Assembly (NCBI GenBank): GCA_946482595.1
Contig: CAMLSD010000017.1
Location: 1 to 60,209, forward strand
Length of the DNA stretch: 60,209 bases
Origin: an uncultured Comamonadaceae bacterium
GTDB lineage: Bacteria; Pseudomonadota; Gammaproteobacteria; Burkholderiales; Burkholderiaceae
Reading direction: 5' to 3'
Both the position numbers and the translations under genes were made by a program. How positions within the stretch are numbered: position 1 is the first letter of the stretch; every line of letters starts with the position of its first letter. The notes beneath the pieces are model-generated. The model was not told the origin of the DNA. It saw only the letters and a program-made list of their open reading frames with translations, and made no database searches. This document shows positions 9,344 through 19,856 of this stretch, one piece after another.

Positions 9344-9599
9344 GGGGTGGATGCGTGTCTCTCGATCAAGGCGTGCCCGGCGGCAGGGCCGGGCAGGGCG
9401 GGCGGGGGTCCGGGGTGGTCAGGGGCAGGCGGAGGACACGGTCGATGTCGTCCGCGATGCTGGCCTGGGAAGGGATCATCGCATTGACGGGCTGCTGGCG
9501 AGCGGCTGTCGCATGCCGGGCGGTCCGTCGGACCGGCGATTTTCCGTGCGGGGTCGGGGCAGCGTCAAGGCGCTGCGGGCCGCGGGCCGGTCGGCGGGC
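9344..9599. other. gap between the LysE gene and parA
   Basis: No convincing gene is seen here. The stretch is the upstream region of parA (minus strand). It contains a short perfect hairpin, CGGTCC at 9521-9526 with GGACCG at 9530-9535, followed on the plus strand by GCGATTTT. The hairpin could end transcription arriving from the LysE gene. No parS site lies in this gap. Confidence 0.5.
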
Positions 9600-10211
9600 T
9601 CATTGGGTGGTGAGCTTGATGCCGAAGCCGATCAGGAACACACCTGCCAGGCGTTCCAGCCAGCGCGCAATGGCGCGGTTGGCCTTCAGGCGGGTGGCGA
9701 GGGCCTGTGCACAGGCACACAGGGTAAGGCAGTAGACCAGGGTGATCGTGGCGATCGTGGCGGCCATGGTGGCAAAGGTGAGTGCACCCTGGTGGTTGGC
9801 CGGATCGATGAACAGCGGGAAAAAGGCCATGTAGAACATGATGGCCTTGGGGTTCAGCAAAGTGATCAGGAAGCCTTGGCGCGCGTAGTGACCGGGCTGA
9901 AGCTGGATCACGGGCGTGGCTGCGTCACGCGCACGCAGCAGGCGCAGGCCGATCCAGGCGAGGTAGGCCGCACCCAGGTATTGCACCGCATGGAAGACCG
10001 TCGGGTGCGCGGCCAGCAGGGCAGCCACGCCCGCCACCGCCAGCCACAGCAGGACCTGGTCGCCGGCGATCAGGCCCAGTGTGGCCGCGGCACCGGCGCG
10101 GAATCCGCCTTTGCCGGTGGCTGTGAGCAGGGTGAAGGTGCCAGGGCCGGGAAGGGCGAGGAAGATCAGGATGGCGGCGCAGAAGGCGCCGTAGTCGGTG
10201 ATGCCGGGCAT
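9600..10211 (-). CDS. LysE/RhtB-family amino-acid exporter
   Basis: This is an inner-membrane protein of 203 residues with about six hydrophobic segments, the size and pattern of LysE/RhtB exporters that remove amino acids or their derivatives. Family marks are FLALPGPGTFTLLTATGKGG in the first helix and the conserved GFLITLLNPKAIMFYMAFFP segment. The gene sits between rsmG (64 bases upstream) and parA, an interruption of the usual rsmG-parA adjacency. The exported substrate cannot be predicted. Confidence 0.92.
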   Translation of the reverse strand: MPGITDYGAFCAAILIFLALPGPGTFTLLTATGKGGFRAGAAATLGLIAGDQVLLWLAVAGVAALLAAHPTVFHAVQYLGAAYLAWIGLRLLRARDAATPVIQLQPGHYARQGFLITLLNPKAIMFYMAFFPLFIDPANHQGALTFATMAATIATITLVYCLTLCACAQALATRLKANRAIARWLERLAGVFLIGFGIKLTTQ

Positions 10212-10275
10212 GGGGGCGCTCTGGTGGTTGGTTGGGTGGATGTGTCGGGGGTGGTCTGACGTTGTGGGGTAGAGG

Positions 10276-10931
10276 TCAGGCGTTGCGAGGCTTCATCCAA
10301 ACCACGCAGCGCTCCGCATCCAGCCCGGGGACGGTCAGATGTTCCACGTGAAACACGTCGATATCGGAGGGCAGCGTGGCCAGTTCGTCCGTCGGGTGTT
10401 TGCCTTTCATGGCCATCCACACGCCGCCGGGGGCCAGGTGCTGGCGGGTCAGTTGCGTGAAGTCGAGCAGGGACGAAAACGCCCGTGACGTGACCACATC
10501 CGCAGCGGCAGGCGGCAGGGCTTCCACGCGTGCGTGCAGGCCTCGCAAGTGCGGCAGCCTGAGCTCCGCTGCGACTTGCTGGATGAAGCTTGCCTTTTTG
10601 CCCACGGTGTCGACACAGTCGACGGCCAAGCCGGGCAGCGTGATGGCGATGACCACGCCGGGCAGGCCGGCACCGCTGCCCACGTCGAGCACCCGGGTCA
10701 GCCGCGTGCAGTGGCCTTGGCGCAGTGCGGGCACCACGGCGAGGCTGTCGATCACGTGATGCGTCAGCATGGCCTCGGGGTCGCGGATTGCGGTGAGGTT
10801 GTAGACGCGGTTCCAGCGCTGAATCAGGGCGAGGTAGTCCAGCAACTGGGCTATCTGGCCGTCAGAAAGCGTGAGGCCGAGGGCGTCTGCTGCGGCCAGC
10901 AGGCGCGATTCGAGGGGCCGGTCGGTGCGGG

Positions 10932-10935
<4 letters not shown>
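10276..10935 (-). CDS. rsmG: 16S rRNA (guanine527-N7)-methyltransferase RsmG
   Basis: RsmG (GidB) methylates G527 of 16S rRNA using S-adenosylmethionine. The 219-residue protein has the RsmG opening [20 protein letters not shown], the SAM-binding [17 protein letters not shown], the [13 protein letters not shown] strand and [12 protein letters not shown]. Its start codon overlaps the mnmG stop by 4 bases, so the two are translationally coupled. The codons for residues 194-199 (VFHVEH) form a near-consensus parS site. Confidence 0.97.
10340..10355. other. parS: parS site 1, inside rsmG
   Basis: The 16 bases read TGTTCCACGTGAAACA, one mismatch from the chromosomal parS consensus TGTTTCACGTGAAACA. 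ParB binds this class of sequence. It lies within the rsmG reading frame, about 3.2 kb from parB. Confidence 0.85.
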
Positions 10936-12908
<1,973 letters not shown>

Positions 12909-13057
12909 CCTGCACTCCACCGTTGTCGCTGTTTGTCTAAAGGAGCCTCTCCGGCCCGGGCAGCCCGTCAACGATGTTGATCGGAGCCGCAGCGCGCCGC
13001 AGCGTCCGGGCCGGCCAGGGAACAGCACCCTGTGGCCCAAGAGCGGGTAAACCCTTC

Positions 13058-13086
13058 ATTCTAATTTTTGCGGACTGCGGCGTCAC
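13058..13086 (-). promoter_or_regulatory. probable sigma-70 promoter of mnmG-rsmG
   Basis: On the minus strand a -35 box GTGACG (plus-strand bases 13081-13086) and a -10 box TAGAAT (13058-13063) are separated by exactly 17 bases. The -10 matches TATAAT at five of six positions, the -35 at four of six. The start of mnmG is about 150 bases downstream. Confidence 0.6.
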
Positions 13087-13095
13087 GGAAATCGG

Positions 13096-13175
13096 CGGGT
13101 GACCCTTCACGCAAAAGCTCACCGATCCGTGTGGCAGAAGCATTGTGCGTCTAACGCACAAAGTCGGGTGACCCT
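13096..13175. repeat. direct repeats flanking an inverted repeat upstream of mnmG
   Basis: CGGGTGACCCT occurs at 13096-13106 and again at 13165-13175. Midway lies a perfect 8-base inverted repeat TTGTGCGT/ACGCACAA with a 3-base centre (13143-13161). The arrangement resembles regulator binding sites placed just upstream of the mnmG promoter and between divergent genes. Confidence 0.5.
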
Positions 13176-13289
13176 GGTGTTTCCCGCACCCTCTGATGGG
13201 GGGGTGCAGGGGAAATCCTGCCCTGGCGGACTTGCGGCCGTTCAGGGGCATCCACACAATCGGGCGCTTATTCGGTGGGTGAGGGTGTC

Positions 13290-13637
13290 ATGGTCCACGC
13301 GTCGAACAAGCCTCAGACCAGGTCGCAAGACGGCATGGTGCCGGTCGCCGGCATGCTTTGCGTGTCGCCGTCCGAGCTCGAACAGGCCTGGCGGGTCACA
13401 CACCGCCACGGCGCGCCGGCACTGGCCTGGTCCCAGCGGATGCTGGTGCTGTCGGGTTTGTTCGCCGGCCGGTCGTCCCACTGGATCAGTTCAATGGACA
13501 GCCGCCTGCAGGCGCTCGAAGACCTGTGCGCAGCACTGGGCAAGGAGCCAGACAGTGCGGCCTTCATGGCCGCCGCCGAGTCTCCGCTGTTTCGATCCGG
13601 CAACGAGCTTCAGTTGCCGCCCGACACGGCCTGGTAA
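13290..13637 (+). CDS. hypothetical protein
   Basis: This is a 115-residue protein ([12 protein letters not shown]...) that I do not recognise. It is soluble with no membrane segment or signal peptide. It has a compact alpha-helical look ([16 protein letters not shown], then [16 protein letters not shown]) and ends [10 protein letters not shown]. The ATG at 13290 is chosen; a GTG at 13275 is in frame but weaker. It is divergent from mnmG and 62 bases upstream of the YkgJ-family gene on the same strand. Codon use resembles neighbouring genes, so it is probably real. Confidence 0.6.
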   Translation: MVHASNKPQTRSQDGMVPVAGMLCVSPSELEQAWRVTHRHGAPALAWSQRMLVLSGLFAGRSSHWISSMDSRLQALEDLCAALGKEPDSAAFMAAAESPLFRSGNELQLPPDTAW

Positions 13638-13699
13638 GCCGGGCCCCAGCGCAGCTTTCTCGCCGCCAGCATGGCCGGCATCGCGGCGACAATGACCGC

Positions 13700-13966
13700 A
13701 TGGATTGCCGCCCGAACTGCGCCGCCTGCTGCATCGCCCCTTCGATCACCACCGCCATTCCCGGCATGCCGCACGGCAAGCCGGCGGGAGTGCCGTGCAT
13801 CCAGTTGGACGAACAACTGCGCTGCCGCCTGTTCGGCCGGCCCGAGCGGCCGGCAGTCTGCGTGTCGCTGCGGCCCGATCCTGACATGTGCGGTGACAGT
13901 CGGGAGCAGGCGTTGCGCTGGCTCGGGCACGTTGAACAGGCGACGGCCCCGGGGAGGGCGTCCTGA
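13700..13966 (+). CDS. YkgJ-family cysteine cluster protein
   Basis: This is a small 88-residue protein with the conserved cysteine pattern of the YkgJ family: [11 protein letters not shown] at the N-terminus, then [14 protein letters not shown], and [12 protein letters not shown]. The eight-cysteine arrangement is thought to bind a metal (zinc or iron-sulfur); the cellular role is unknown. The ATG at 13700 begins exactly at the family start. It converges on the mechanosensitive channel gene with a 23-base gap. Confidence 0.88.
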   Translation: MDCRPNCAACCIAPSITTAIPGMPHGKPAGVPCIQLDEQLRCRLFGRPERPAVCVSLRPDPDMCGDSREQALRWLGHVEQATAPGRAS

Positions 13967-13977
13967 GAAGGACTCCC
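13952..13977. terminator. hairpin between convergent genes
   Basis: GGGA at 13952-13955 pairs with TCCC at 13974-13977, and GTCCT at 13960-13964 pairs with AGGAC at 13969-13973 around a GAGA loop. It lies over the end of the YkgJ gene and close to the end of the convergent channel gene. There is no clear T-tract. Confidence 0.35.
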
Positions 13978-13989
13978 TGAACCTGCGCC

Positions 13990-14910
13990 TCAATGCGCGC
14001 CGGCCGTGCCTGGCCGCGGGCTGTTCAAGGCAAACGCCGGGGCGTCACCATCCTTGCCCACGCCCGGATACAGCGTGAGGTGAGGGTAGGGGATCTCGAT
14101 GCCGCGCGTATCGAAGGCGCGCTTCACGCGGCGCAGGAACTCGCGCTTGACCCCCCACTGCTCGCTCGGTGCGCAACGCAGCCGGCACCGTAGCACCACG
14201 GCAGAATCGTCCAGCCGTTCCACGCCGGCCATCTCCAGGTCGCCCAGGATGCGCGGCGCAAAATCCGGGTCGGCGCGCAGTTCGGCGCCCACTTGTTTCA
14301 CCACAGCCATCACCTCGTCAACGTCCTCGCGATAGGCCACACCGACATCCATCACGGCATTGGCAAATCCACGCGTCATGTTGACCACGGTCGTGATCGA
14401 CCCATTCGGCACGAAGTGCACGTTGCCGTCGTAGTCGCGCAGGCGCACGTAGCGCAGTGTGATCTCCTCGACGCCGCCCGCGTGATCGCCCAGCTTCACG
14501 ACGTCACCCTGCCGGATCTGGTTCTCGAGCAAGATGAAAAAGCCTGCGAAATAGTCCTTCACCAGACTCTGGGCACCAAATCCGATCGCCAGGCCCACCA
14601 CACCGGCCGCGCCGAGGATGGGCGCGATCGAGACGCCCAGTTCCGACAGGATCAGGATCGCCGTGATGAGCGTGACCACCACACTCACCAGATAGCGCGC
14701 GGCGCGGCCCAGGGTTTCGGCCCGCTTGACGGCCTCACGATCGTCCATGCGTGCCGACAGCCGCTCGCGAAACGTGCGGATGGCCCGGTGCGCCACACCG
14801 ACGATCACCCACGCGGCGATCGCGATCAGCGTGATGCGCAGGGCGATCATCGTGGCACCGCCCAGTTGCGCCCACAGGTCCTGTGCTGATTGCAAGAGGT
14901 GCTCGAACAT
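13990..14910 (-). CDS. MscS-family mechanosensitive ion channel
   Basis: This is a small-conductance mechanosensitive channel of 306 residues that releases solutes when membrane tension rises after osmotic downshock. Three transmembrane segments lie in the first 110 residues. The pore helix is clear (LGAAGVVGLAIGFGAQSLVK), followed by the beta domain (FFILLENQIRQGDVVKLG, then NVHFVPNGSITTVVN) and the cytoplasmic vestibule. A strong AAGGAG ribosome site precedes the start. It follows otsA by 57 bases on the same strand, so it may be the last gene of the trehalose operon. Confidence 0.93.
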   Translation of the reverse strand: MFEHLLQSAQDLWAQLGGATMIALRITLIAIAAWVIVGVAHRAIRTFRERLSARMDDREAVKRAETLGRAARYLVSVVVTLITAILILSELGVSIAPILGAAGVVGLAIGFGAQSLVKDYFAGFFILLENQIRQGDVVKLGDHAGGVEEITLRYVRLRDYDGNVHFVPNGSITTVVNMTRGFANAVMDVGVAYREDVDEVMAVVKQVGAELRADPDFAPRILGDLEMAGVERLDDSAVVLRCRLRCAPSEQWGVKREFLRRVKRAFDTRGIEIPYPHLTLYPGVGKDGDAPAFALNSPRPGTAGAH

Positions 14911-14967
14911 CGGTCAGGTTCTCCTTTGTCCAGGGGGGTGGAAGGGCGCTCGTGAACGCCCCGGGCT

Positions 14968-16353
14968 TCAGCCGGGCAGCTGAGCCAGTGTTTCAAGGAA
15001 GCTGCGTCGCCACCAGTGCACGTCGTGCCTGCGGATGCGTTCGAGCAGCTTGCCGTGGCGCTCCTGCCGTTCGGCCAGCGGCATCTGCAGCGCCTGCTGG
15101 ATGGCCTGTGCGGTGCCGCTGGTGTCGTACGGGTTGACCAGCAGGGCTTCTTCGAGCTGCTCGGCCGCGCCGGCAAAACGCGAGAGCACCAGCACGCCCG
15201 GATCGGCCGGATCCTGGGCAGCCACATATTCCTTGGCGACGAGGTTCATCCCGTCGCGCAACGGCGTGACCAGCCCGACACACGCGGCGCGGCACAAGCC
15301 AGGCACCCGTTTGCGCGCCACCGTGCGGTGGATGTAGCGCACCGGCATCCAGTCCAGCTCGCCGTAGTCGCCATTGATGGCGCCACACAGGCCCTCGAGT
15401 TCGGTGCGGATGTCGGTGTAGGCATCGACACTCTCGCGCGTGGGCGAGGCGATCTGGATCAGCGTGGCGCTGTTGCGGTTCTCGGGGTAGTTCTTGAGCA
15501 GTTCGCGAAACGCCCGCACCCGCTGCGGAATGCCCTTGGAGTAGTCGAGTCGGTCGATGCCGGCCAGCAGGCGGCGACGCGAATACTGCTCGCGCATGGT
15601 GTTGAAGGTCTCGCGTGACTCCTTGCCCGACGCCAGCGCCTGGAACTCGTCGACGTCGATGCCGATCGGGAAGGCTCGCGCGCACACCGTGCGGCCGAAT
15701 GCCCGGTGGCGGTCATCGGGCAGCACCTCGGCGCGTGCTTCGTTGCGCACGTAGCGCGAAAAGTGCTGCGCGTCGGTGTTGCTCTGGAAGCCCACCAGGT
15801 CGTAGGCGAAAAACGCCCGCATCAGCCATTCATGCTGCGGGATGGCCGCCAGGATCATCGGCGGCGGCAGCGGCACGTGCAGGAAAAAGCCGATGCGCTG
15901 CGAACAGCCCATCGCCCGCAGTTCGGCGGCGAGCGGAATCAGGTGGTAGTCATGGATCCAGATCGTGTCGTCGGGACGCAGCAGCGGTGCCAGCTTGCGG
16001 GCGAACAACTGGTTGGCCCGCCGGTAGCCGTGGATGTAGCCGGCATCGAAGTCCGCCAGGTCGAGGCGGTAGTGGAACACCGGCCACAGCACGCCGTTGC
16101 TGTAGCCCAGGTAGTAGCTGTCATGGTCTTCGCGGCTGAGGTCCACGGTGGCCAGGGTGACCCGCCCGGCGGTGTGCAGGTGCAGCTCGCCCTCGCCGCG
16201 TGCCCCTTCCTCGGCCTCGATCACCTTGCCGCTCCAGCCGAACCACAGGCCGCCGGTGGTCGCCAGTGCCTCGCCGAGTGCGACCGCCAGACCGCCCGCG
16301 GCCGACTTGCGTGGATCGGCCACGCGGTTGGACACCACCACGAGCCGGCTCAT
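14968..16353 (-). CDS. otsA: trehalose-6-phosphate synthase OtsA
   Basis: This is a GT20 glycosyltransferase of 461 residues that joins UDP-glucose and glucose-6-phosphate to trehalose-6-phosphate. It has the opening VVSNRVADPRKSAAGGLAVAL, the acceptor-site segment WIHDYHLIPLAAELR, the binding motif GIDRLDYSKGIPQRV and the late DGMNLVAKEYVAAQ. The length is normal for a stand-alone OtsA. It is third in the order otsB-GH15-otsA, 117 bases after the GH15 gene. The product is dephosphorylated by OtsB encoded two genes upstream. Confidence 0.96.
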   Translation of the reverse strand: MSRLVVVSNRVADPRKSAAGGLAVALGEALATTGGLWFGWSGKVIEAEEGARGEGELHLHTAGRVTLATVDLSREDHDSYYLGYSNGVLWPVFHYRLDLADFDAGYIHGYRRANQLFARKLAPLLRPDDTIWIHDYHLIPLAAELRAMGCSQRIGFFLHVPLPPPMILAAIPQHEWLMRAFFAYDLVGFQSNTDAQHFSRYVRNEARAEVLPDDRHRAFGRTVCARAFPIGIDVDEFQALASGKESRETFNTMREQYSRRRLLAGIDRLDYSKGIPQRVRAFRELLKNYPENRNSATLIQIASPTRESVDAYTDIRTELEGLCGAINGDYGELDWMPVRYIHRTVARKRVPGLCRAACVGLVTPLRDGMNLVAKEYVAAQDPADPGVLVLSRFAGAAEQLEEALLVNPYDTSGTAQAIQQALQMPLAERQERHGKLLERIRRHDVHWWRRSFLETLAQLPG

Positions 16354-16470
16354 GACGGCGCTCCGGGCGCGCGGTGCACCGGGCGGTGCGGGCCGGGCTG
16401 CGGACCCACTGTGGGGCGCCCCGGCCCCGATGTTCTTCGGCTTGCGATCACGTCCGTCAACACGGCCTCC

Positions 16471-18258
16471 TCATATGACTGAATCCCACGGGGCCGACAG
16501 GCGCATGGCGCCGTTGATGATCCCCACCATCGAATAGGTCTGCGGAAAGTTGCCCCACATCTCGCCGCTCGCCGGGTGGGTGTCCTCGGACAGCAGCCCC
16601 AGCGGGTTGCGTGCGGCCAGCATGGCCTCGAAGATCTCGCGGGCCTGTTCGGTCCGGCCGATGCGCGCCAGCGCATCGATGCGCCAGAAGGTGCAGATGT
16701 TGAAGGCCGTCTCGGGTTTGCCGAAATCGTCGGGCGCTTCATAGCGGCGCATGTAGGGGCCGTCACACAGGCTGGCTTCGAGCGCCTCGACCGTGGCGAT
16801 GAAGCGCGGGTCACGCGGATCGATGAACCCCACCTCGGCCATCAGCAGTACGCTCGCGTCGAGGTCGCTGCCGCCAAAACTCTCGGCAAAGGCTTGTCGG
16901 GCTTCGCTCCAGGACTCCTTCAGGATGCGCTCGCGCATCGCCTGCGCATGGGTGTGCCAGTAGACACTGCGCGTGGGCAACTGCAGGGTGCGCGCGATCT
17001 TCGCCAGGCGGTCGCAGGCGGCCCAGCTCATCAAGGCCGACGAGGTGTGCACACGCGCGCGCGTGCGCAGCTCCCACATGCCGGCATCGGGCTGGTCGAA
17101 CACCCGCACGGCCCGCTCGCCCACGGCTTCGAGCTGATGGAACTCGGCCTGGCCGGCGCGGTGCAGCAGGCGATGGTCGTGGAAGGCCTGTGCAGCGCCC
17201 AGCACCACGTTGCCGTAGACGTCATGCTGGAAGTGCTCCTGGGCCTGGTTGCCCACCCGCACCGGACCCATGCCGCGGTAGCCGCTCAGATGGTCCAGCA
17301 CCCGCTCGGGCAGCTCGCGCTCCAGGCCGATGCCGTACAGCGGCTGGATGTGCCCGCCTGCGGCGCCGGCCACCACATCGGCCAGCCAGCGCAGGTAGTC
17401 CTCCATCGTGCCGACCTCGGACAGGCTGTTGAGTGCACGCACCACAAAAAACGCGTCGCGCAGCCAGCAGTAGCGGTAGTCCCAGTTGCGCTGGCTGCCC
17501 GGCGCCTCGGGGATGCTGGTGGTCATCGCGGCGATGATCGCGCCGGTGTCCTCGAACAACGACAGCTTCAGCGTGATGGCCGCGCGGATCACGGCGTCCT
17601 GCCACTCCAGCGGTACCGCCAGGCGCTGGCTCCAGCCCTTCCAGTAGGCGGCGGTCTCCTGCTCGAAGTGACGGGCCGTGTCGGCGATGCCGTCGGCCAG
17701 CGTTTCGTCCGGCCCGAGCAGGAAATGCAGGTCGCGCGTCAGCACGAACGAATGGTGCGACAGCACATGCGAGATCGGCGCGTCGGTGTTCAGCCGCAGG
17801 GTCATGTCGTCGCCGACATACCGCACATGGTTGCTGCCCTGCGTGATGGTGGGGGCGCGACGCCCCCAGTCGAAGCGGGGCCGCAGCACGACGCGCACCC
17901 GGGGGGCCCCCTGCACACGCGTCACACGCCGCACCAGCATCGTCGGGCGGAAATAGCGTGAGCGCGCCAGGAAGCGCGGCGCGAAGTCGGTGATCTGCAC
18001 GCTTTGCCCGGCGCCGTCGATCAGCAGGGTGTGCAGGATCGCGGTGTTCGGTTCATACCACTGCTGGGACTGCGCAAAGTCCTCGATCTCGATCGCAAAA
18101 CAGGCGCTGTCCGCCGAGGTGTCGAGCAGGGCATTGAAGACGGGGTCGCCGTCGAAGCGCGGCAGGCAGCTCCAGACGATGCGTGCGCGGTCATCGACCA
18201 AGGCACTGAAGGCGCAGTTGCCGATGACGCCGAGATTCAGCGATGGGGTCGAGGTCAT
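16471..18258 (-). CDS. glycoside hydrolase family 15 protein (trehalase/glucoamylase-like)
   Basis: This is a 595-residue (alpha/alpha)6-barrel enzyme of the GH15 family. The start NLGVIGNCAFSALVDDRARI and the barrel segment NWDYRYCWLRDAFFVVRALN are typical of the bacterial branch that includes trehalases and glucan hydrolases. Later RRYEAPDDFGKPETAFNICT carries the conserved acidic region. It lies between otsB and otsA, and its start overlaps the otsB stop by 4 bases. Context therefore favours trehalose or a related alpha-glucoside as substrate, giving the operon both synthesis and breakdown. The substrate itself is an inference. Confidence 0.9.
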   Translation of the reverse strand: MTSTPSLNLGVIGNCAFSALVDDRARIVWSCLPRFDGDPVFNALLDTSADSACFAIEIEDFAQSQQWYEPNTAILHTLLIDGAGQSVQITDFAPRFLARSRYFRPTMLVRRVTRVQGAPRVRVVLRPRFDWGRRAPTITQGSNHVRYVGDDMTLRLNTDAPISHVLSHHSFVLTRDLHFLLGPDETLADGIADTARHFEQETAAYWKGWSQRLAVPLEWQDAVIRAAITLKLSLFEDTGAIIAAMTTSIPEAPGSQRNWDYRYCWLRDAFFVVRALNSLSEVGTMEDYLRWLADVVAGAAGGHIQPLYGIGLERELPERVLDHLSGYRGMGPVRVGNQAQEHFQHDVYGNVVLGAAQAFHDHRLLHRAGQAEFHQLEAVGERAVRVFDQPDAGMWELRTRARVHTSSALMSWAACDRLAKIARTLQLPTRSVYWHTHAQAMRERILKESWSEARQAFAESFGGSDLDASVLLMAEVGFIDPRDPRFIATVEALEASLCDGPYMRRYEAPDDFGKPETAFNICTFWRIDALARIGRTEQAREIFEAMLAARNPLGLLSEDTHPASGEMWGNFPQTYSMVGIINGAMRLSAPWDSVI

Positions 18259-19007
18259 GCATCCCTCCGGTGCAGGGCTTCGGGCGTGTGGTGGGTCCAG
18301 GCGGCCAGCCAGGCGTGGACAGCGGCCGGACTGGCCAGCCGGTGAGGCGCCAGGCTGGGCCCGGCACCGACCTTGATGGCGTCGCCCCCCAGACGCAGCA
18401 CGGTCTCGAAGCCGGCCTCGTCGGTGATGTCGTCACCAATGAACACGGGGGTGCGACCGGCAAACGGCGGTTCGCACATGAAGTCGTGGATGGCGCGCCC
18501 CTTGCTCACGGCGGCGGGCTTGACCTCGACCACACACTTGCCGCGCATCAGTTCCACGCCGGGCAGGTCACGCACGGCCTGCGCCAGCGTGGCGATGCAC
18601 AGGGATTCGAGCGACGGCACCTGCCGGTAGTGCAGTGCCAGTGCGGCCCCCTTGCGTTCGAGGAGCAGCCCCGGGTGGGCCTGGACCAGGGCGGCCGCGG
18701 CGGCGCCAACGGCGTCCAGGCCAGGGGGCTCGACCTGCCAGAGCATGCCGTCCACACGGCGCCCCTGGGCGCCATGGATGCCGGCCACGGCCAGTTGCAG
18801 AGGCCTCAGGAAGTGATCGATTTCGGCCACGGTACGCCCTGAGATGATGGCCACGGCGCCGTCGAGACGGGCGTGTGCCGCGCGCAACAAGGGCACGAGG
18901 CCGGCGTCCACATGCACGGCCTCGGGGCGAGGGGCCAGGTCAGCGAGCGTGCCGTCGAAATCGAGGAACAGGGCCGCCTGGGAAGGGTTGCATAGGTGCA
19001 AATGCAT
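18255..19007 (-). CDS. otsB: trehalose-6-phosphate phosphatase OtsB
   Basis: This is a HAD-superfamily phosphatase of 250 residues that removes phosphate from trehalose-6-phosphate. The nucleophile motif ALFLDFDGTLADLAPRP is near the N-terminus, AVAIISGRTVAEID is motif II, SKGRAIHDFM carries the motif III lysine and PVFIGDDITDEAGFE is motif IV. I choose the ATG at 19007 because AAGG lies about 9 bases upstream; an in-frame ATG at 19031 has no such site. The stop overlaps the GH15 start by 4 bases (ATGA). Confidence 0.94.
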   Translation of the reverse strand: MHLHLCNPSQAALFLDFDGTLADLAPRPEAVHVDAGLVPLLRAAHARLDGAVAIISGRTVAEIDHFLRPLQLAVAGIHGAQGRRVDGMLWQVEPPGLDAVGAAAAALVQAHPGLLLERKGAALALHYRQVPSLESLCIATLAQAVRDLPGVELMRGKCVVEVKPAAVSKGRAIHDFMCEPPFAGRTPVFIGDDITDEAGFETVLRLGGDAIKVGAGPSLAPHRLASPAAVHAWLAAWTHHTPEALHRRDA

Positions 19008-19094
19008 TGCAACCGACCTTACCAGATGCATCGTTTTGCGCCGTCGGCAGGCGGGCGCCGGCTTGTAGGACAGACGCCGACAGGGTGCCTGCCC

Positions 19095-19337
19095 TCACGG
19101 TGCAGCGGGGGCGGTGGTGCGAGCGCCGAGCGCCTTGAAGTAAGCATGCGCTCTCTGCCTGAACCCGATGAATCGTGGATGTGACCAGTACTTGTCAAAG
19201 AAGTAGTGGGCCACCGTGTTGACCAGCGGCTCGACAAAGGTGATGGCACCGGCAATTGCCACACTGCCGGTCAGGGCATAACTGACGGCAAAGGCAATGC
19301 CCAGGTGCATGACGCCAAAGGTTGCGGTCTTGGCCAT
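19095..19337 (-). CDS. DUF2061-family small membrane protein
   Basis: This is an 80-residue protein with two hydrophobic helices, fitting the DUF2061 family of unknown function. The pattern is TATFGVMHLGIAFAVSYALTG, then AGAITFVEPLVNTVAHYFFDK and WSHP. The ATG at 19337 is preferred over the GTG at 19346 because a GGAG site lies 8 bases before it. A Fur-box-like sequence lies about 15 bases upstream. The gene is in line with otsB but 87 bases ahead of it. Confidence 0.82.
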   Translation of the reverse strand: MAKTATFGVMHLGIAFAVSYALTGSVAIAGAITFVEPLVNTVAHYFFDKYWSHPRFIGFRQRAHAYFKALGARTTAPAAP

Positions 19338-19351
19338 GGCAGACACTCCGA

Positions 19352-19370
19352 AATGAGAATGATTCTTGAT
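19352..19370. promoter_or_regulatory. possible Fur-type operator
   Basis: The sequence from 19352 (AATGAGAATGATTCTTGAT) contains the palindrome AGAAT-G-ATTCT and agrees with one half of the Fur consensus (GATAATGAT) at most positions. It stands out as AT-rich in a GC-rich setting, between two divergent small genes. The second half of the consensus is poor, so iron control is only a possibility. Confidence 0.35.
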
Positions 19371-19495
19371 TAATAGTTTGAATCAATTCAGCGCGGAGAA
19401 CAAATAGCTTGTGCCAATGTTGGGCATAGGGCACTGGCACCGGGTTTGCTTACAAGTTCATCAACGCTTGCGCACACCCCGAAAGGAGTCCCAGG

Positions 19496-19822
19496 ATGAG
19501 TCCGAGTGAACGTCTGGCCATTGCGGCGCACCTGCATGTGCTGCTGCGTCGCAAACTGGGGCGGGTGACCGACACGGAGTGGATGGCCAGCAATGCCGAC
19601 TACGCACGCGAGATCCTCAAGGTCTGCCGGGCCGAGTCCGACCCGGACCTGCACGACTGGGCTGGCAAGCTCGAACAGGTGCTGCGTGCACTGACCCCGA
19701 AGGCTGCCGCACCGGATGCCGCACGCAGTGCGGCCTGGTCGGCGGGTGCGCTGCCCGAGGTCGAGCCACCGGCGGCCCGGTCGCGATCGGTCGATCAGCG
19801 CTATGTGGGGCGCCTGCGGTGA
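19496..19822 (+). CDS. hypothetical protein
   Basis: This is a 108-residue protein that I do not recognise. The first 65 residues look like a helical domain (MSPSERLAIAAHLHVLLRRK, then WMASNADYAREILKVC); the rest is alanine/proline-rich and ends in a basic VDQRYVGRLR. A strong ribosome site (AAAGGAG) sits 8 bases before the ATG, which supports a real gene. There is no membrane segment. It is divergent from the DUF2061 gene and convergent with the cupin gene. Confidence 0.7.
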   Translation: MSPSERLAIAAHLHVLLRRKLGRVTDTEWMASNADYAREILKVCRAESDPDLHDWAGKLEQVLRALTPKAAAPDAARSAAWSAGALPEVEPPAARSRSVDQRYVGRLR

Positions 19823-19856
19823 GCCCTTGCCCGGCGCGCCCGCTCGCTGCCCGCGT

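Larger units (their letters stand above)
12909..13289. other. 381-base intergenic region upstream of mnmG
   Basis: No gene is evident. The region holds the mnmG promoter (13058-13086, minus strand), a leader of roughly 145 bases, two 11-base direct repeats CGGGTGACCCT (13096-13106 and 13165-13175), and between them the inverted repeat TTGTGCGT-CTA-ACGCACAA (13143-13161). A single poor DnaA-box-like GCATCCACA occurs near 13248, not enough to call an origin. Confidence 0.6.

Noticed and set aside
13240..13256. DnaA-box-like sequence near the mnmG upstream region
   Set aside because: Only one poor match (GCATCCACA) was seen, with no cluster and no AT-rich unwinding region, so an origin of replication is not supported inside the window.
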